The notes: generated by a model from the sequence alone, not told the origin. A stretch of DNA of 64,000 bases from Ancylobacter gelatini (GCF_022601675.1 NZ_JAKVIL010000001.1:1-64000), one strand, 5' to 3'. Counted from the first letter of the stretch, positions 34,741-43,965 are shown. Numbers and translations are program-made.

Positions 34741-35388
34741 ATGGGGCGTTCGAGGGAATCGGGCAGGGGCATTGGCGTGAATTCTAACAAGGCATGCCGC
34801 AGGGCGGCAGGCATCGGACTGACCGTTGGCCTCGCGCTGCTGGGCGGAGGCTGTGCGTCGGTGCTCGGCAGCAAGCCGGTGCCGACCTTCGATCTCACCG
34901 CACCGACCGATTTCCGTGCGCCGCGCGCGGGCCGGGGACAACTCGTCGTGGCCGCGCCCACGGCGCTGCAGGTGCTCGACACCCAGCAGATCGTGGTCGA
35001 GCCGGCGGCGGGGCAGATCAATTATCTCGGCGGTGCGCAGTGGGCGGACAGCCTGCCGGCACTGTTCCAGGCCCGGCTGATCGAATCGTTCCAGAACGGC
35101 AGCCGCGGTAGCTCCGTCGGGCGGGCCAGCGACGGCATCGTCGCGGAATACGCGCTGCTGACCGACATCCGTTCCTTCGGCCTCCAGACGTTCCAGGGCA
35201 ACGAGGCGGTGGTCGAGGTGTTCGCGAAGATCGTGCGCGCTTCCGATGGCCGCATCATCGGTTCTCAGCTGTTCAAGGCGCGGGCCCCGGCCAGCGGCAC
35301 GGCCGGCCCGGAAGTCACGCGCGCGCTGGATGAGGCCGCCGACACGGTGCTCGTCGAACTGGTCGACTGGGCGTCCCGGCGGTTCTGA
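34741..35388 (+). CDS. ABC-type transport auxiliary lipoprotein (Mla/PqiC-like)
   Basis: A 215-residue lipoprotein. The signal reaches Cys38 in LALLGGGCAS, and the mature part matches the transport-auxiliary lipoprotein family (TFDLTAPTDF, VVAAPTALQVLDTQQIVV, and ALLTDIRSFGLQTF). It probably serves as the outer-membrane partner of the MCE system in place of MlaA. Three starts are possible: GTG 34735 overlapping the mlaD stop, ATG 34741, and GTG 34777. The last has AGGGG about 8 bases ahead and gives a normal-length signal peptide, so it may be the true start. Confidence 0.88.
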   Translation: MGRSRESGRGIGVNSNKACRRAAGIGLTVGLALLGGGCASVLGSKPVPTFDLTAPTDFRAPRAGRGQLVVAAPTALQVLDTQQIVVEPAAGQINYLGGAQWADSLPALFQARLIESFQNGSRGSSVGRASDGIVAEYALLTDIRSFGLQTFQGNEAVVEVFAKIVRASDGRIIGSQLFKARAPASGTAGPEVTRALDEAADTVLVELVDWASRRF

Positions 35389-35417
35389 GCGGGTCGGTGT
35401 CTGCTGGCGTGAGATGA

Positions 35418-35444
35418 AAAAGGGCCCCCGTGAGGGGCCCTTTT
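35418..35444. terminator. bidirectional rho-independent terminator
   Basis: AAAAGGGCCCC (35418-35428) pairs perfectly with GGGGCCCTTTT (35434-35444) around CGTGA. The flanking A and T runs let it work in both directions. It ends the Mla operon on the plus strand and could end any minus-strand transcript entering from 35.6 kb. Confidence 0.9.
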
Positions 35445-35503
35445 GCGTGTGAGGTATCTGACCTGGGTGTGCCGCGCGTCATCGCGCCAGTCGGCCGATG
35501 ACC

Positions 35504-35587
35504 TCAGAGCCGCAGCGCCACATAGTTGCGCCCGGCGGCACGGGACATGCGAACCAGCACGACGCCGCTTTGGCGAGCGGCTCCCAT
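35504..35587 (-). CDS. possible 27-residue small ORF between two terminators
   Basis: This short minus-strand frame has coding-like composition (GVVLVRMSRAAGRNYVALRL at its end) and GGAG about 11 bases before the ATG. It lies inside a 220-bp segment isolated by two near-identical terminators. It may be a genuine small protein, the remnant of a longer gene, or chance coding inside a small RNA. I recognise no family. Confidence 0.25.
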   Translation of the reverse strand: MGAARQSGVVLVRMSRAAGRNYVALRL

Positions 35588-35665
35588 TTGGCGAAGAACT
35601 CCAAAGCGCCCGCGATAGCCCGCTGTGTCCCGAGAGCGGCCCCTGCGCCACCGCCCGCGCCAACA

Positions 35666-35691
35666 AAAAGGGCCCCGCCGGGGGCCCTTTT
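35666..35691. terminator. bidirectional rho-independent terminator after the GPR-like gene
   Basis: AAAAGGGCCCC (35666-35676) pairs with GGGGCCCTTTT (35681-35691) around GCCG. It lies 40 bases after the stop of the minus-strand giant gene. The stem is identical to that at 35418-35444. Confidence 0.9.
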
Positions 35692-35730
35692 CAGTTTCGC
35701 CCGGGAGGAGGGCGCCCGGCTCGTCCGCCG

Positions 35731-38700
35731 TCAGTCGAAGCGACCGGCGGCATGGGCGAGCAGAGTGTAGACCTTGCCGGTGTCCGAGGTCAGGTAGGTG
35801 CGGGTCATCTGCTGGCTGCGATCGTCGCGAGCCACCTGTTCCAGCAGACGCTCGAACTCGACGATGTAACGGTCCACCGTGTCGCGGAATTCGAGATCGC
35901 GGCGGTACTTGCGGCGGATTTCCTCGAAGGTCTGCTGGCCCTGCATGGTGTAGAGCCGGCGGGTGAACACGTTGCGCTCACCCTTCTTGTAGCGCTCCCA
36001 CAGATCCACGGCGGCCTCGTGGTCGATCATCCGTGCGATGTCGAGCGAGAGCGAATCCAGCGACTCGATGGTGTGGTGCACCGGCCGCTCGACCTGCCCG
36101 CCACGCGCCTCATTGCCGCGCGCCGGGGCACGGGACGAGGCCGGGGCGAAGGACTGGCCGTCGCCGTCCGATGCGCGGGCGAGCAGATCGGAGAGCCAGC
36201 CGCTCTGCTGGCCTTCCGCGCCGCGCGCGGGCGGATTGGCCGGGGCCGGGCGGCGGCCGGCCGGGGCCTGCTGCGGAGCGGGGGCGGCGGGGCGGCGGAC
36301 CGCCGGCTCATATTGCTGCGCGCCGGCAGGCTGGCGCGGGGCGACCGGCGCACGCGGCGGCTCGCTGCGCGCCGCCGGCGCGGCGACTCTGGCCGGAGCG
36401 GCGGCCGCAACCGGACGCGCCGGCTGGCTCGTTGCCGGCTGAGCGGCGGGCTTGGCGACCGCAGCTTTGGCGGCGGCAGGCTGCTGAACCGGAGCCTGGA
36501 CCCGCGCCGGCGCGGCGGCAACCGGCGCCGCAGCGACCGGAGCCGGCGCGGGGGGAGCAACGGCAACCGGCTGCGCGGGAGCGGGAGCCGGGGCCTTGGC
36601 TCGCGGCGGTTCGGCGTCGAAGGCGCGGCCATGACGGGCCACGATCTCGTTGAGTTCAGCGAGTGCCTTGATCTGCTCGGCGACGGTTCGGCGCATCGCG
36701 GAGGCGCTGGCTTCGGTCTCCTCGGGCAGTTCCATCACCCCGCGCTTGAGTTCCTCGCGCGTGGTCTCCAGCACGCTGTGAATGTCGGCGGCGGAGGCGC
36801 GCAGTTCCTGCGTGGCCGTGGTGAAGCCCTGATTAGCCTGCTCCATCAGCGTCTTAACTTCGCTGACCGCCTGATCATAGGTGGCGCGGAGCTGGGCGAG
36901 GGTACGCTCACGCTCGGCATCAGCCGTGGCGCGAATCTCTTCCTGCTGCTTGACCAGCGTGGAGGTTGAGTTCTGCGCCGTGTCCAGAATGGCGCGGGAG
37001 ATTTCCTCGGCTCGGCTCTCCGCCTTGCCGAAGGTTTCCTCCAACCGGCTGGTGTACTGCGCGACGCGCCCGTCCAGATCGGAGGTGCGGGCGTTGATCT
37101 GCTCGGCGAGGGCGAGCAGGGCCTCGTGGCGCCCGCCCAGTGTCTCGTCGAGGTTCTCATGCGCCGAGCCGAGCGCAGTGGCGACGGCGGTGATGACGCC
37201 TGCCTGCTCGTTGAAGCTCTGGCTGAGCGAGGCCACGTCCTGCAGCACTTCGGTCGAGACAGAGCGCAGGTTGCGGATCTGTTCGTCCATGCGGCTGGAG
37301 GCGAGGCGGCTGGCCTCCTCGACATTGGCCACGGTGCTGTGGAAGGAGCCGAGGCGATCGGTGATGGCGCTCTCGATCGCGGCCAGATTGGTCGCGGAGC
37401 CGGCAAGCACGTCCTGAAGCTGGACGTTGACGCTGCCGAGCCGCTCCAGAAGCGTGGAGACGTCGTTGGTCAGCGCGTCATTCGTCGCGGCGATCTCGGC
37501 GACGGCGGCGCGCCCGCTCTGCGCGATCGCGTCCACAAGGCCGGAGCCGCGCCCGTCGAGGGCTGCGGTGAACTCATCGCCGAGGCGCTGGAGTTCGGAC
37601 GAGGCATATTCCGTCGTCTGGCGCGCGACGTCGACGATGGAACTGCCACGGCCTTCCAGATTGGCCGCAAGCTCGTCACCGAGGCGCTGGAGTTCGGAGG
37701 AGGCGAATTCCGTGGTCTGGCGCGCGGCCTGGACGATGGAGCTGCCACGGCCTTCCAGATTGGCAGCCAACTCCTCGCCGAGGCGCTGGAGTTCGGAGGA
37801 CGCGTATTCCGTCGACTGGCGGGCCGCTTCGACGATGGTGTTGCCGCGCCCGTCAAGGGCAGCGGTCAGCTCATCGCTGAGGCGCTGGAACTCGGAGGAC
37901 GCATAGTCCGTGGTCTGGCGCGCGGCGTCGATGATCGAGCTGCCACGGCCTTCCAGATTGGCGGCCAGTTCCTCACCAAGGCGCTGGAGTTCGGACGAGG
38001 CGAATTCCGTGGTCTGGCGCGCGGCGTCGACGATGGAACTGCCACGGCCTTCCAAATTGGCGGCAAGCTCGTCGCCGAGGCGCTGGAGTTCAGAGGACGC
38101 GTATTCCGTCGACTGGCGGGCGGCTTCGACAATGGTGTTGCCGCGCCCGTCAAGGGCGGCGGTCAGTTCATCGCTGAGGCGCTGGAACTCGGAGGACGCA
38201 TAGTCCGTGGTCTGGCGAGCGGCGTCGATGATCGAGCTGCCGCGGCCATCCAGCGTTGCGACGAAGCTGTCGCTGACCCGCTGGAGTTCGGCGGAGGCGA
38301 ATTCGGCGGTCTGGCGCGCGGCATCGACCATGGAACTGCCACGCCCGTCGAGCGCTCCGACGAACTCCTCGCTGACGCGCTTCAGTTCGGTGGAGGTGAA
38401 CTCGGCGGTCTGGCGGGCGGCATCGACGATGGTCGAGCCCCGCTCGTCCAGCGCACGGACGAAGGTCTCGGTGAGCTGGGCGAACTCCGCGGAGGTGACG
38501 CTGGAGGTCTGGCGCACCGCGTCGACCAGGGTCGAGCCGCGTCCATCGAATTCGGAGATAAGCGCGTCGCTGGCGCGGGCAATCTCGTCGGCAACCTGGC
38601 CGCTGACCTGACGAACAGTGTCCACGAGGTTGGAGCCGCGTCCGTCGAATTCGGTCAGCAGATTGTCGCCGGCACGGGCGATCTCGCCGGTGACCTGGGT

Positions 38701-41700
38701 GCTGATTTCGCGCAGGGCGGTGACGACATCGCCGCTCTGGCCGTTGAGGTGGGTCAGCAGGTCGTCGCCAACGCGGGCCATCTCGGTGGCGGTCGCGTTC
38801 GAGGAGCGCTGGAAGGCGTCGAGAATATCCGCTGTGCGGGCTTCCACGGTGCCGAGCACGTCCTCGCTGAGGCGGGTGATCTGTTCCGCCCGGCCGCCGG
38901 TCGCCGCCTCGAAGGCCGAAACGATGACCTCGGAACGCTGCTCCAGCGTGTGCAGAAGGTCTTCGCTGGCCCGCATGACATCTTCGATCGCCCCGTTGCG
39001 GGTGGTGTCGAGCGCGCGGACCAGATTGTCACGATGGTCGTCAATGGCCGTCAGCAGGTCGCCGCTGGCGCGGGTGATCTCGGTGGTGATGCCGATGCTG
39101 CGGTCTTCGAGCGCAGTCAGCAGGCCATTGCCGCGCTCGTCCATGATGCGCGCGATTTCCTCGGTGCGCTGGTCGAACAGGGTCGAAACCTCGCCGGCGC
39201 GGTCGGCCAGCGTGCGGCTCACATTGTCGACCAGCGAGGTGAGGCTCTCCTCGATGCCGCCGGCCTCGTTGCGAAGCTGGCCGGCCACGGCGCCGATGCG
39301 CTGGCCCAGCAGGTCGGCCATGGCCGCCCCACGGACCTCGACCGAAGTGGCGACGCTTTCGATGCGCCCGACCACGGTCTCCTCGAAGCGGTTGACACGG
39401 GTGTCCAGGCTGGAGGCGATCTCCGCCGCGCGGCCGGCGAGCACGCGGTCGGCATGCTCGATGCGCTGGGACAGCTGTTCGGTGACGGCGCTCGCGCGGT
39501 CGTCGAAGAAATTGGTGAGGACGTCGAGCGACCGGTTCATCGCGTCGTTCGCGTTGCGGGCACCGTCGGTGAGGGTGCGGGCCGCCACGTCCATGCGGTC
39601 GCTCATCGACTCGGTCACGGCTTCCGCGTGCTGGCTGAAGAAGCCGTCCAGCACGTCCAGCGACTTCTCCATCGCCTCGGTGGCAAGGCGCGCGCCTTCG
39701 CTCATGGTCTGGGCGAATTCGGTCGTGCGGCCGGCGAGCGTCTCGTTGAGGCCCTCGACACCGCGGTCGAGCACACCCTCGATATTGGCGAGGCGCAGGT
39801 CGAGCGAGGAGGCAATCTGCTCGGCCTTGATCGTGACCTTGTCGTCGAAGCCGGAGAGCGAGACGTCGATACCGCGCGAGATGGTGTCGACCTGTTCGTT
39901 GATGCGCATGACGATGCCGTTGCCGTGGGTCTGCAGCACGGTATCGAAATCGCGCAGGCCGTCGACGATCTGCCGGCCGAGCATCGCGGAATCCGCTCCG
40001 ATGCGCTCGGCAAGTTCGCCGCCGCGGACCGAGAGCGTCTCTTCCAGCGCCTTGAGGCGGTTGTCGAGCATGTCGCGGACGGAATCGCCCTTGTTGCCGA
40101 TCTCGTTGGACAGGCCTTCGGCGGTCTCGCGGAACTGCTCGGTGACGCGGGTGCCGCGCGTCGCGATGGTCTGGGCCACCTCGGCGCCGATCTGGGAGAG
40201 CTGGTCGCTCATGGCGTTGCCGCGATAGGCGAGGTCCTGCGACAGGCGCTCGGCGGATTCGGCGAGCGCGTCATGAACGTCGGCGCCGGCATGCGAGAGC
40301 TGATGGACGACGCGCTGGCCGGTCTCGCCGAGCAGGCGCTCCAGTTCGCCGCCGCGCACGGCGATGGTCTCATAGATGCGGTTGCCGGTATCGGCGATGC
40401 GGTCGGCAAGGTCGTCGCCGCGCACGGTGATCGTCTCGGCGACACGCGAGCCGGTTTCCTCCAGCTTGCGCACGACGTCCCCGCCGCGCACCGACATGTC
40501 GAGAACCAGCGCTTCGCCGGTGCTCTTCAGGGTCTGGTTCACCTCGGTGGCGCGGACGGCGATCTCGTCGGCGAGGCGCGTACCGGTATTCACCAGCGCG
40601 TCGGTGATCTCGTCGGAGCGGGCGGTGAGCGTCTCGGTGAGGTTCAGCGTGGTGGCGGTGAGCTTCTCGCCCATCTCCTCGGTGCGCGTGGTGACGACGT
40701 TGGAGAGCTCGGACGCGGTCTCAAGCAGCCGGGCGCCGATCTCGTCGGTGCGCGCGGCGAGATTCGTGGTGAGGTCGGCGGTGACGCCGGACAGGCGGGT
40801 GGTGATCTCGTCGGTCTGGGTGGTCAGCGTCGTGATCAGGTGCTCGCTGGCGTCCGAGAGGTTGGTGTTGACCTCGGAGCCGGTGGCCTGAAGGCGATCG
40901 ATCAGGTCGCCGCCCTTGTCGGTGAGGGCGTCGATGATGGTGTCGCCGACGCGGCCGAGCGCCAGCGTGATGTGCTCGCCCTTCTCGGACAGCGTGCCGG
41001 TCACGCGATCAGCGGCCTCCATCACCGTCGAGTTGATGCGCTCGCTGACGCCGTCGACCTCGTGGGAGAACGAGTAATGCGCGCTGGTGATCGCCTCGCG
41101 GATGTGGTCGGCATGGCTGAGAATGCCCTCGCGCTCGTGCTGGAGGCGCTCCAGCAGGTTGCGCATGCGGGCTTCGTTTTCCTCATAGGCCTGTTCGAGG
41201 ACCGAAACCTCGCTGCGGACCATCGCTTCCAGCTCGCCGGCGCGGGCGATGGTGCGTTCCATGCCGTCGCCGATGGACGCCACTTCGCGGCGCACCACCT
41301 GGCCGACATTCACGACATCGTCGGTTGCGACCGGAGCGGGCTCGGCGAGGCGCATGGCGACCTGCGCCATGGACTGCGCGACCATCCGCATTTCCTGCAT
41401 GCGGCTGACCATGGAGCCGAGCACGAAGAACAGGGCCGGCGGCACGGTGAGGCCGGCGACCAGCGCCAGCAGCGAGGGCGAGCTCAGAAGATCGCTGAAC
41501 GAGGTCTGGGTCGCGGAGAGGTTGGTATAAGCCAACAGAGCCCCGGCGCCGATCCAGGCAGCCGAGGCGGCGCCAGCGACGATATAGGGTGTGGGCGACG
41601 GGCGGCGCTGCAGCGCGCCGAGAAGCTGGCCTATGGTCTGGCGGTCGTCATTGGCCGCGGGGTGGCTCGGCGCCGCGGGGCGCTTGGCATTTTTCCGGGC

Positions 41701-42207
41701 GCGCTTCGGCTCCTCCTCGACGGCGGGGGCCGGGGAAGCCATCGGGGCGGGAACAACCGGGGGAAGGGCGAACGCGTCGTCCTGCGCCTCATGCGCGCCG
41801 AGGGGCTGCGTGTCGTCGAGCTGGTCGGCGACCTCGGCGAATTCGTGCTCGAAATCGAAGTCCACCTGATCGGGCGAAGGCATTTCGATCTCGGGAGCGG
41901 CGGCCACCGGTTCCGGCTCGCCGGTGAGGACGACCTCGGGGGCCTCGTCGATATGACCGAACAGGTCGCTCTCGGTGAGGAAGGGCACGCCTTGGTCAGA
42001 GCCGAGCTCGTCGTCGAAATCCGAGCGCGTGCGCACCTCGATGCGCGGCGCCAACGGCTCGCGTGCAGGGGGCAGATCGAAATCGTCGCGGGGCTGGTGT
42101 GCCGCGTCGTCGTCCTGCGTGTTCAGGTCCAGGCTCAGGGCTTCCTCGATTGCCGACAGCGCGGCCTCCGCGGGATCCTGATAAACCTTCTTCGTGCTCG
42201 TCGACAT
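35731..42207 (-). CDS. giant coiled-coil polar-growth protein, GPR/RgsE-like
   Basis: A 2158-residue protein. Residues 1-200 are acidic and probably disordered. Two transmembrane helices lie near 207-228 and 242-265. Residues of about 270-1800 are one helical region made of 11/33-residue apolipoprotein-like repeats, with near-identical 33-residue units around 1290-1560 (GRGSSIVDAARQTTEFASS type). A Pro/Ala-rich linker (about 1860-2020) precedes a conserved C-terminal helical domain (from about 2049, LDIARMIDHEAAVDLWERYK). Size, membrane placement and layout match the growth pole ring protein GPR of Agrobacterium and RgsE of Sinorhizobium, scaffolds for unipolar growth. Homology is inferred from layout without an alignment. 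It is a single gene with its own terminator. Confidence 0.8.
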   Translation of the reverse strand: MSTSTKKVYQDPAEAALSAIEEALSLDLNTQDDDAAHQPRDDFDLPPAREPLAPRIEVRTRSDFDDELGSDQGVPFLTESDLFGHIDEAPEVVLTGEPEPVAAAPEIEMPSPDQVDFDFEHEFAEVADQLDDTQPLGAHEAQDDAFALPPVVPAPMASPAPAVEEEPKRARKNAKRPAAPSHPAANDDRQTIGQLLGALQRRPSPTPYIVAGAASAAWIGAGALLAYTNLSATQTSFSDLLSSPSLLALVAGLTVPPALFFVLGSMVSRMQEMRMVAQSMAQVAMRLAEPAPVATDDVVNVGQVVRREVASIGDGMERTIARAGELEAMVRSEVSVLEQAYEENEARMRNLLERLQHEREGILSHADHIREAITSAHYSFSHEVDGVSERINSTVMEAADRVTGTLSEKGEHITLALGRVGDTIIDALTDKGGDLIDRLQATGSEVNTNLSDASEHLITTLTTQTDEITTRLSGVTADLTTNLAARTDEIGARLLETASELSNVVTTRTEEMGEKLTATTLNLTETLTARSDEITDALVNTGTRLADEIAVRATEVNQTLKSTGEALVLDMSVRGGDVVRKLEETGSRVAETITVRGDDLADRIADTGNRIYETIAVRGGELERLLGETGQRVVHQLSHAGADVHDALAESAERLSQDLAYRGNAMSDQLSQIGAEVAQTIATRGTRVTEQFRETAEGLSNEIGNKGDSVRDMLDNRLKALEETLSVRGGELAERIGADSAMLGRQIVDGLRDFDTVLQTHGNGIVMRINEQVDTISRGIDVSLSGFDDKVTIKAEQIASSLDLRLANIEGVLDRGVEGLNETLAGRTTEFAQTMSEGARLATEAMEKSLDVLDGFFSQHAEAVTESMSDRMDVAARTLTDGARNANDAMNRSLDVLTNFFDDRASAVTEQLSQRIEHADRVLAGRAAEIASSLDTRVNRFEETVVGRIESVATSVEVRGAAMADLLGQRIGAVAGQLRNEAGGIEESLTSLVDNVSRTLADRAGEVSTLFDQRTEEIARIMDERGNGLLTALEDRSIGITTEITRASGDLLTAIDDHRDNLVRALDTTRNGAIEDVMRASEDLLHTLEQRSEVIVSAFEAATGGRAEQITRLSEDVLGTVEARTADILDAFQRSSNATATEMARVGDDLLTHLNGQSGDVVTALREISTQVTGEIARAGDNLLTEFDGRGSNLVDTVRQVSGQVADEIARASDALISEFDGRGSTLVDAVRQTSSVTSAEFAQLTETFVRALDERGSTIVDAARQTAEFTSTELKRVSEEFVGALDGRGSSMVDAARQTAEFASAELQRVSDSFVATLDGRGSSIIDAARQTTDYASSEFQRLSDELTAALDGRGNTIVEAARQSTEYASSELQRLGDELAANLEGRGSSIVDAARQTTEFASSELQRLGEELAANLEGRGSSIIDAARQTTDYASSEFQRLSDELTAALDGRGNTIVEAARQSTEYASSELQRLGEELAANLEGRGSSIVQAARQTTEFASSELQRLGDELAANLEGRGSSIVDVARQTTEYASSELQRLGDEFTAALDGRGSGLVDAIAQSGRAAVAEIAATNDALTNDVSTLLERLGSVNVQLQDVLAGSATNLAAIESAITDRLGSFHSTVANVEEASRLASSRMDEQIRNLRSVSTEVLQDVASLSQSFNEQAGVITAVATALGSAHENLDETLGGRHEALLALAEQINARTSDLDGRVAQYTSRLEETFGKAESRAEEISRAILDTAQNSTSTLVKQQEEIRATADAERERTLAQLRATYDQAVSEVKTLMEQANQGFTTATQELRASAADIHSVLETTREELKRGVMELPEETEASASAMRRTVAEQIKALAELNEIVARHGRAFDAEPPRAKAPAPAPAQPVAVAPPAPAPVAAAPVAAAPARVQAPVQQPAAAKAAVAKPAAQPATSQPARPVAAAAPARVAAPAARSEPPRAPVAPRQPAGAQQYEPAVRRPAAPAPQQAPAGRRPAPANPPARGAEGQQSGWLSDLLARASDGDGQSFAPASSRAPARGNEARGGQVERPVHHTIESLDSLSLDIARMIDHEAAVDLWERYKKGERNVFTRRLYTMQGQQTFEEIRRKYRRDLEFRDTVDRYIVEFERLLEQVARDDRSQQMTRTYLTSDTGKVYTLLAHAAGRFD
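37585..38235 (-). repeat. 99-bp tandem repeats with a 297-bp higher-order duplication
   Basis: Inside the GPR-like gene, consecutive 99-bp units encode 33-residue repeats beginning GRGSS or GRGNT. Three units (types SSIID, NTIVE, SSIV) occur as a block twice, exactly 297 bp apart. For example CTGGAACTCGGAGGACGCAT occurs at 37885 and again at 38182. The near-identity at DNA level, synonymous sites included, indicates recent duplication or gene conversion. Confidence 0.85.
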
Positions 42208-42589
42208 CGGCCTTAGCCTCCGGTCCGTACGCTACTCCGACCGGCTTACGCCGTCGGGCCGGGGTTGTGAGGGACGAACCTGCCTGGCCTTGCCGGAAAC
42301 CGATCCGACGCCGGGGAACTCCCCGGAGGTGCAATGCCAAGCAATGTCAGTCCACCGCAGCTTTATCCTACGCTCTTGCGCTCAAAAAATGGAACTGGGG
42401 TTAACAGGCGTCTTGACGTTATCGTTAACGAGCTGTTCACCATGCCGGTTAAGGAACGATTCGGATCCGTAGCAAAGCTGACGGGTGGAGGGTTTCCGCG
42501 CTGACGAGGTGCTGGCATTCGTGCGCGGGGGTCGCTATCTAGAAGACCTCACCTTGTAGTTCTTCAAGTTTGTTCAAAATCCGGATGCC
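42208..42589. other. 382-bp divergent promoter region (GPR-like gene / ferredoxin)
   Basis: No gene is supported. The region should hold promoters for the minus-strand giant gene and the plus-strand ferredoxin. Three TTAA(C) half-sites cluster at 42401-42405, 42425-42429 and near 42450, next to TTGACG at 42413. They resemble CtrA half-sites, but none forms the full TTAA-N7-TTAAC arrangement. Confidence 0.4.
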
Positions 42590-42910
42590 ATGCCCAAGGT
42601 TACCTATATAGACGCCGCCGACGTCTCTCGGACGGTGGAGGCAGCCGTCGGCTCCACTGTGATGGAAGCGGCCATCCGCAATGGCGTGCCCGGCATCGAT
42701 GCCGAATGTGGCGGTGCCTGTGCCTGCGCGACCTGTCATGTCTATGTCGACGACGCGTGGGCCGCGGCGACCGGCGAGCCGGGGCCGATGGAAGAGGACA
42801 TGCTCGACTTCGCCTCGGACGTGAAGCCGACCTCCCGCCTGTCCTGCCAGATCAAGCTGACCGACGCGCTGGACGGGCTGGTGGTGCGCACGCCCGAACA
42901 TCAGGGCTAA
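42590..42910 (+). CDS. fdxB: 2Fe-2S ferredoxin, adrenodoxin type
   Basis: A 106-residue ferredoxin. The cluster ligands follow the adrenodoxin/Isc spacing: Cys40, Cys46 and Cys49 in [14 protein letters not shown], and Cys86 in RLSCQIK. An additional Cys44 lies inside the loop. EEDMLDFA and the acidic helix before it are typical for docking to P450s or Isc partners. It is a single gene, not part of an isc operon here. The symbol is the one commonly used in this order and is tentative. Confidence 0.93.
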   Translation: MPKVTYIDAADVSRTVEAAVGSTVMEAAIRNGVPGIDAECGGACACATCHVYVDDAWAAATGEPGPMEEDMLDFASDVKPTSRLSCQIKLTDALDGLVVRTPEHQG

Positions 42911-42923
42911 GGCCGGGCCTGGC

Positions 42924-43961
42924 CTATTCCCGCGCCTTGGCCTCCTCGTCCTTCACCTTCTGCGGCAGCAGGCCCGACGCCACATCGCTGAGCGCCGGGG
43001 CCGGCAGGGCGGCGAAGGGCAGGGGGCGCGTCACCTCGATGGCGGCCAGGCCGAGCCGCGCGGTCAGCAGGCCATTGACCACGCCCTCGCCGAGCCGGGC
43101 CGAGAGCTTGGCCGCGATGCCGTGGCCGACCACCTGCTGGATGAGCGAATCCCCCGCCGCCATGCCGCCCGTCACGGCCAGATGGGCGATGACCTGCCGG
43201 AACAGCCGGAACATGCCCAGAGCGCCCGGGCGCCCGCCATAAAGCAGCGCCAGCCGGCGGATCAGACCCACGGCGGTGATGAGCACGAAGAACAGGTCGA
43301 CCGCCGCGCGGGGCGACACTGCCGTGACCACCGAGACGCGCTTGGCGGCGGATGACACCAGCGCCGTCGCTTCGGCGTCGAGCGGAGCCATGAGGTGGCG
43401 CTCGGCGAGCCGCACCAGATCGGCGCCGTCGATGATCTCACCAAGATGCCCTGCCAGTTCGGTGCGTGCACGGAACAGGCGCGGCGAGGTCTTGGCGAGG
43501 GCGATAAGCTCGCGCGTCACCGCCTCCGCGCGGGGCCGGTCGTCCTTCTCGATGGCGAAGGTGGCATCCTCGCGCAGCTTGTTCAGCGTGCGCAGCCGCA
43601 TCAGCCCGAACATTTCGCGCCCGAGAATAACCAGGCTCGCCAGTATGAACGCGCCGGCAAAAGCAAGGCCCGTATAGCCGAGCCAGTCGGCGCGGGCGAA
43701 CAGGTCCTCGATCAGCTTGGAGACGGCGAGGCCGACACCCATGCTGACAAGGCCGCCCAACCCGGTCCAGAACAGCGTGCCCCAACGCGAGCCCTTGGGG
43801 GGAGGGGCGGGCAGCGGGATGTCCTCGACGGTTTCCGGCAATTGCGGGGCGGGAGTTACGATCACGGCGCCGCGCGGGGCGGGACGGCCGTCCTCCGCCA
43901 GCACGACGCCGGGGTCGTCGAGACGGAACGCCTGCGGGCGTCGATGGGTGCGCTCGTTCAT
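42924..43961 (-). CDS. ycjF: YcjF/TIGR01620-family membrane protein
   Basis: A 345-residue protein with a Pro-rich N-terminal tail, two membrane helices (TLFWTGLGGLVSMGVGLAV and YTGLAFAGAFILASLVILG) and a C-terminal DUF697-like region (AVDLFFVLITAVGLIRRLALLYGGRPG). It is the standard partner of YcjX and lies 4 bp after it. The pair is stress-linked in enterobacteria and its biochemical role is unknown. Confidence 0.9.
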   Translation of the reverse strand: MNERTHRRPQAFRLDDPGVVLAEDGRPAPRGAVIVTPAPQLPETVEDIPLPAPPPKGSRWGTLFWTGLGGLVSMGVGLAVSKLIEDLFARADWLGYTGLAFAGAFILASLVILGREMFGLMRLRTLNKLREDATFAIEKDDRPRAEAVTRELIALAKTSPRLFRARTELAGHLGEIIDGADLVRLAERHLMAPLDAEATALVSSAAKRVSVVTAVSPRAAVDLFFVLITAVGLIRRLALLYGGRPGALGMFRLFRQVIAHLAVTGGMAAGDSLIQQVVGHGIAAKLSARLGEGVVNGLLTARLGLAAIEVTRPLPFAALPAPALSDVASGLLPQKVKDEEAKARE

Positions 43962-43965
43962 GTGC

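Noticed and set aside
37126-42216. A plus-strand open frame of about 1700 codons opposite the giant coiled-coil gene
   Set aside because: Its composition mirrors the repeats of the real gene on the other strand. The minus-strand frame has membrane helices, a coiled coil, a conserved C-terminus and a terminator.
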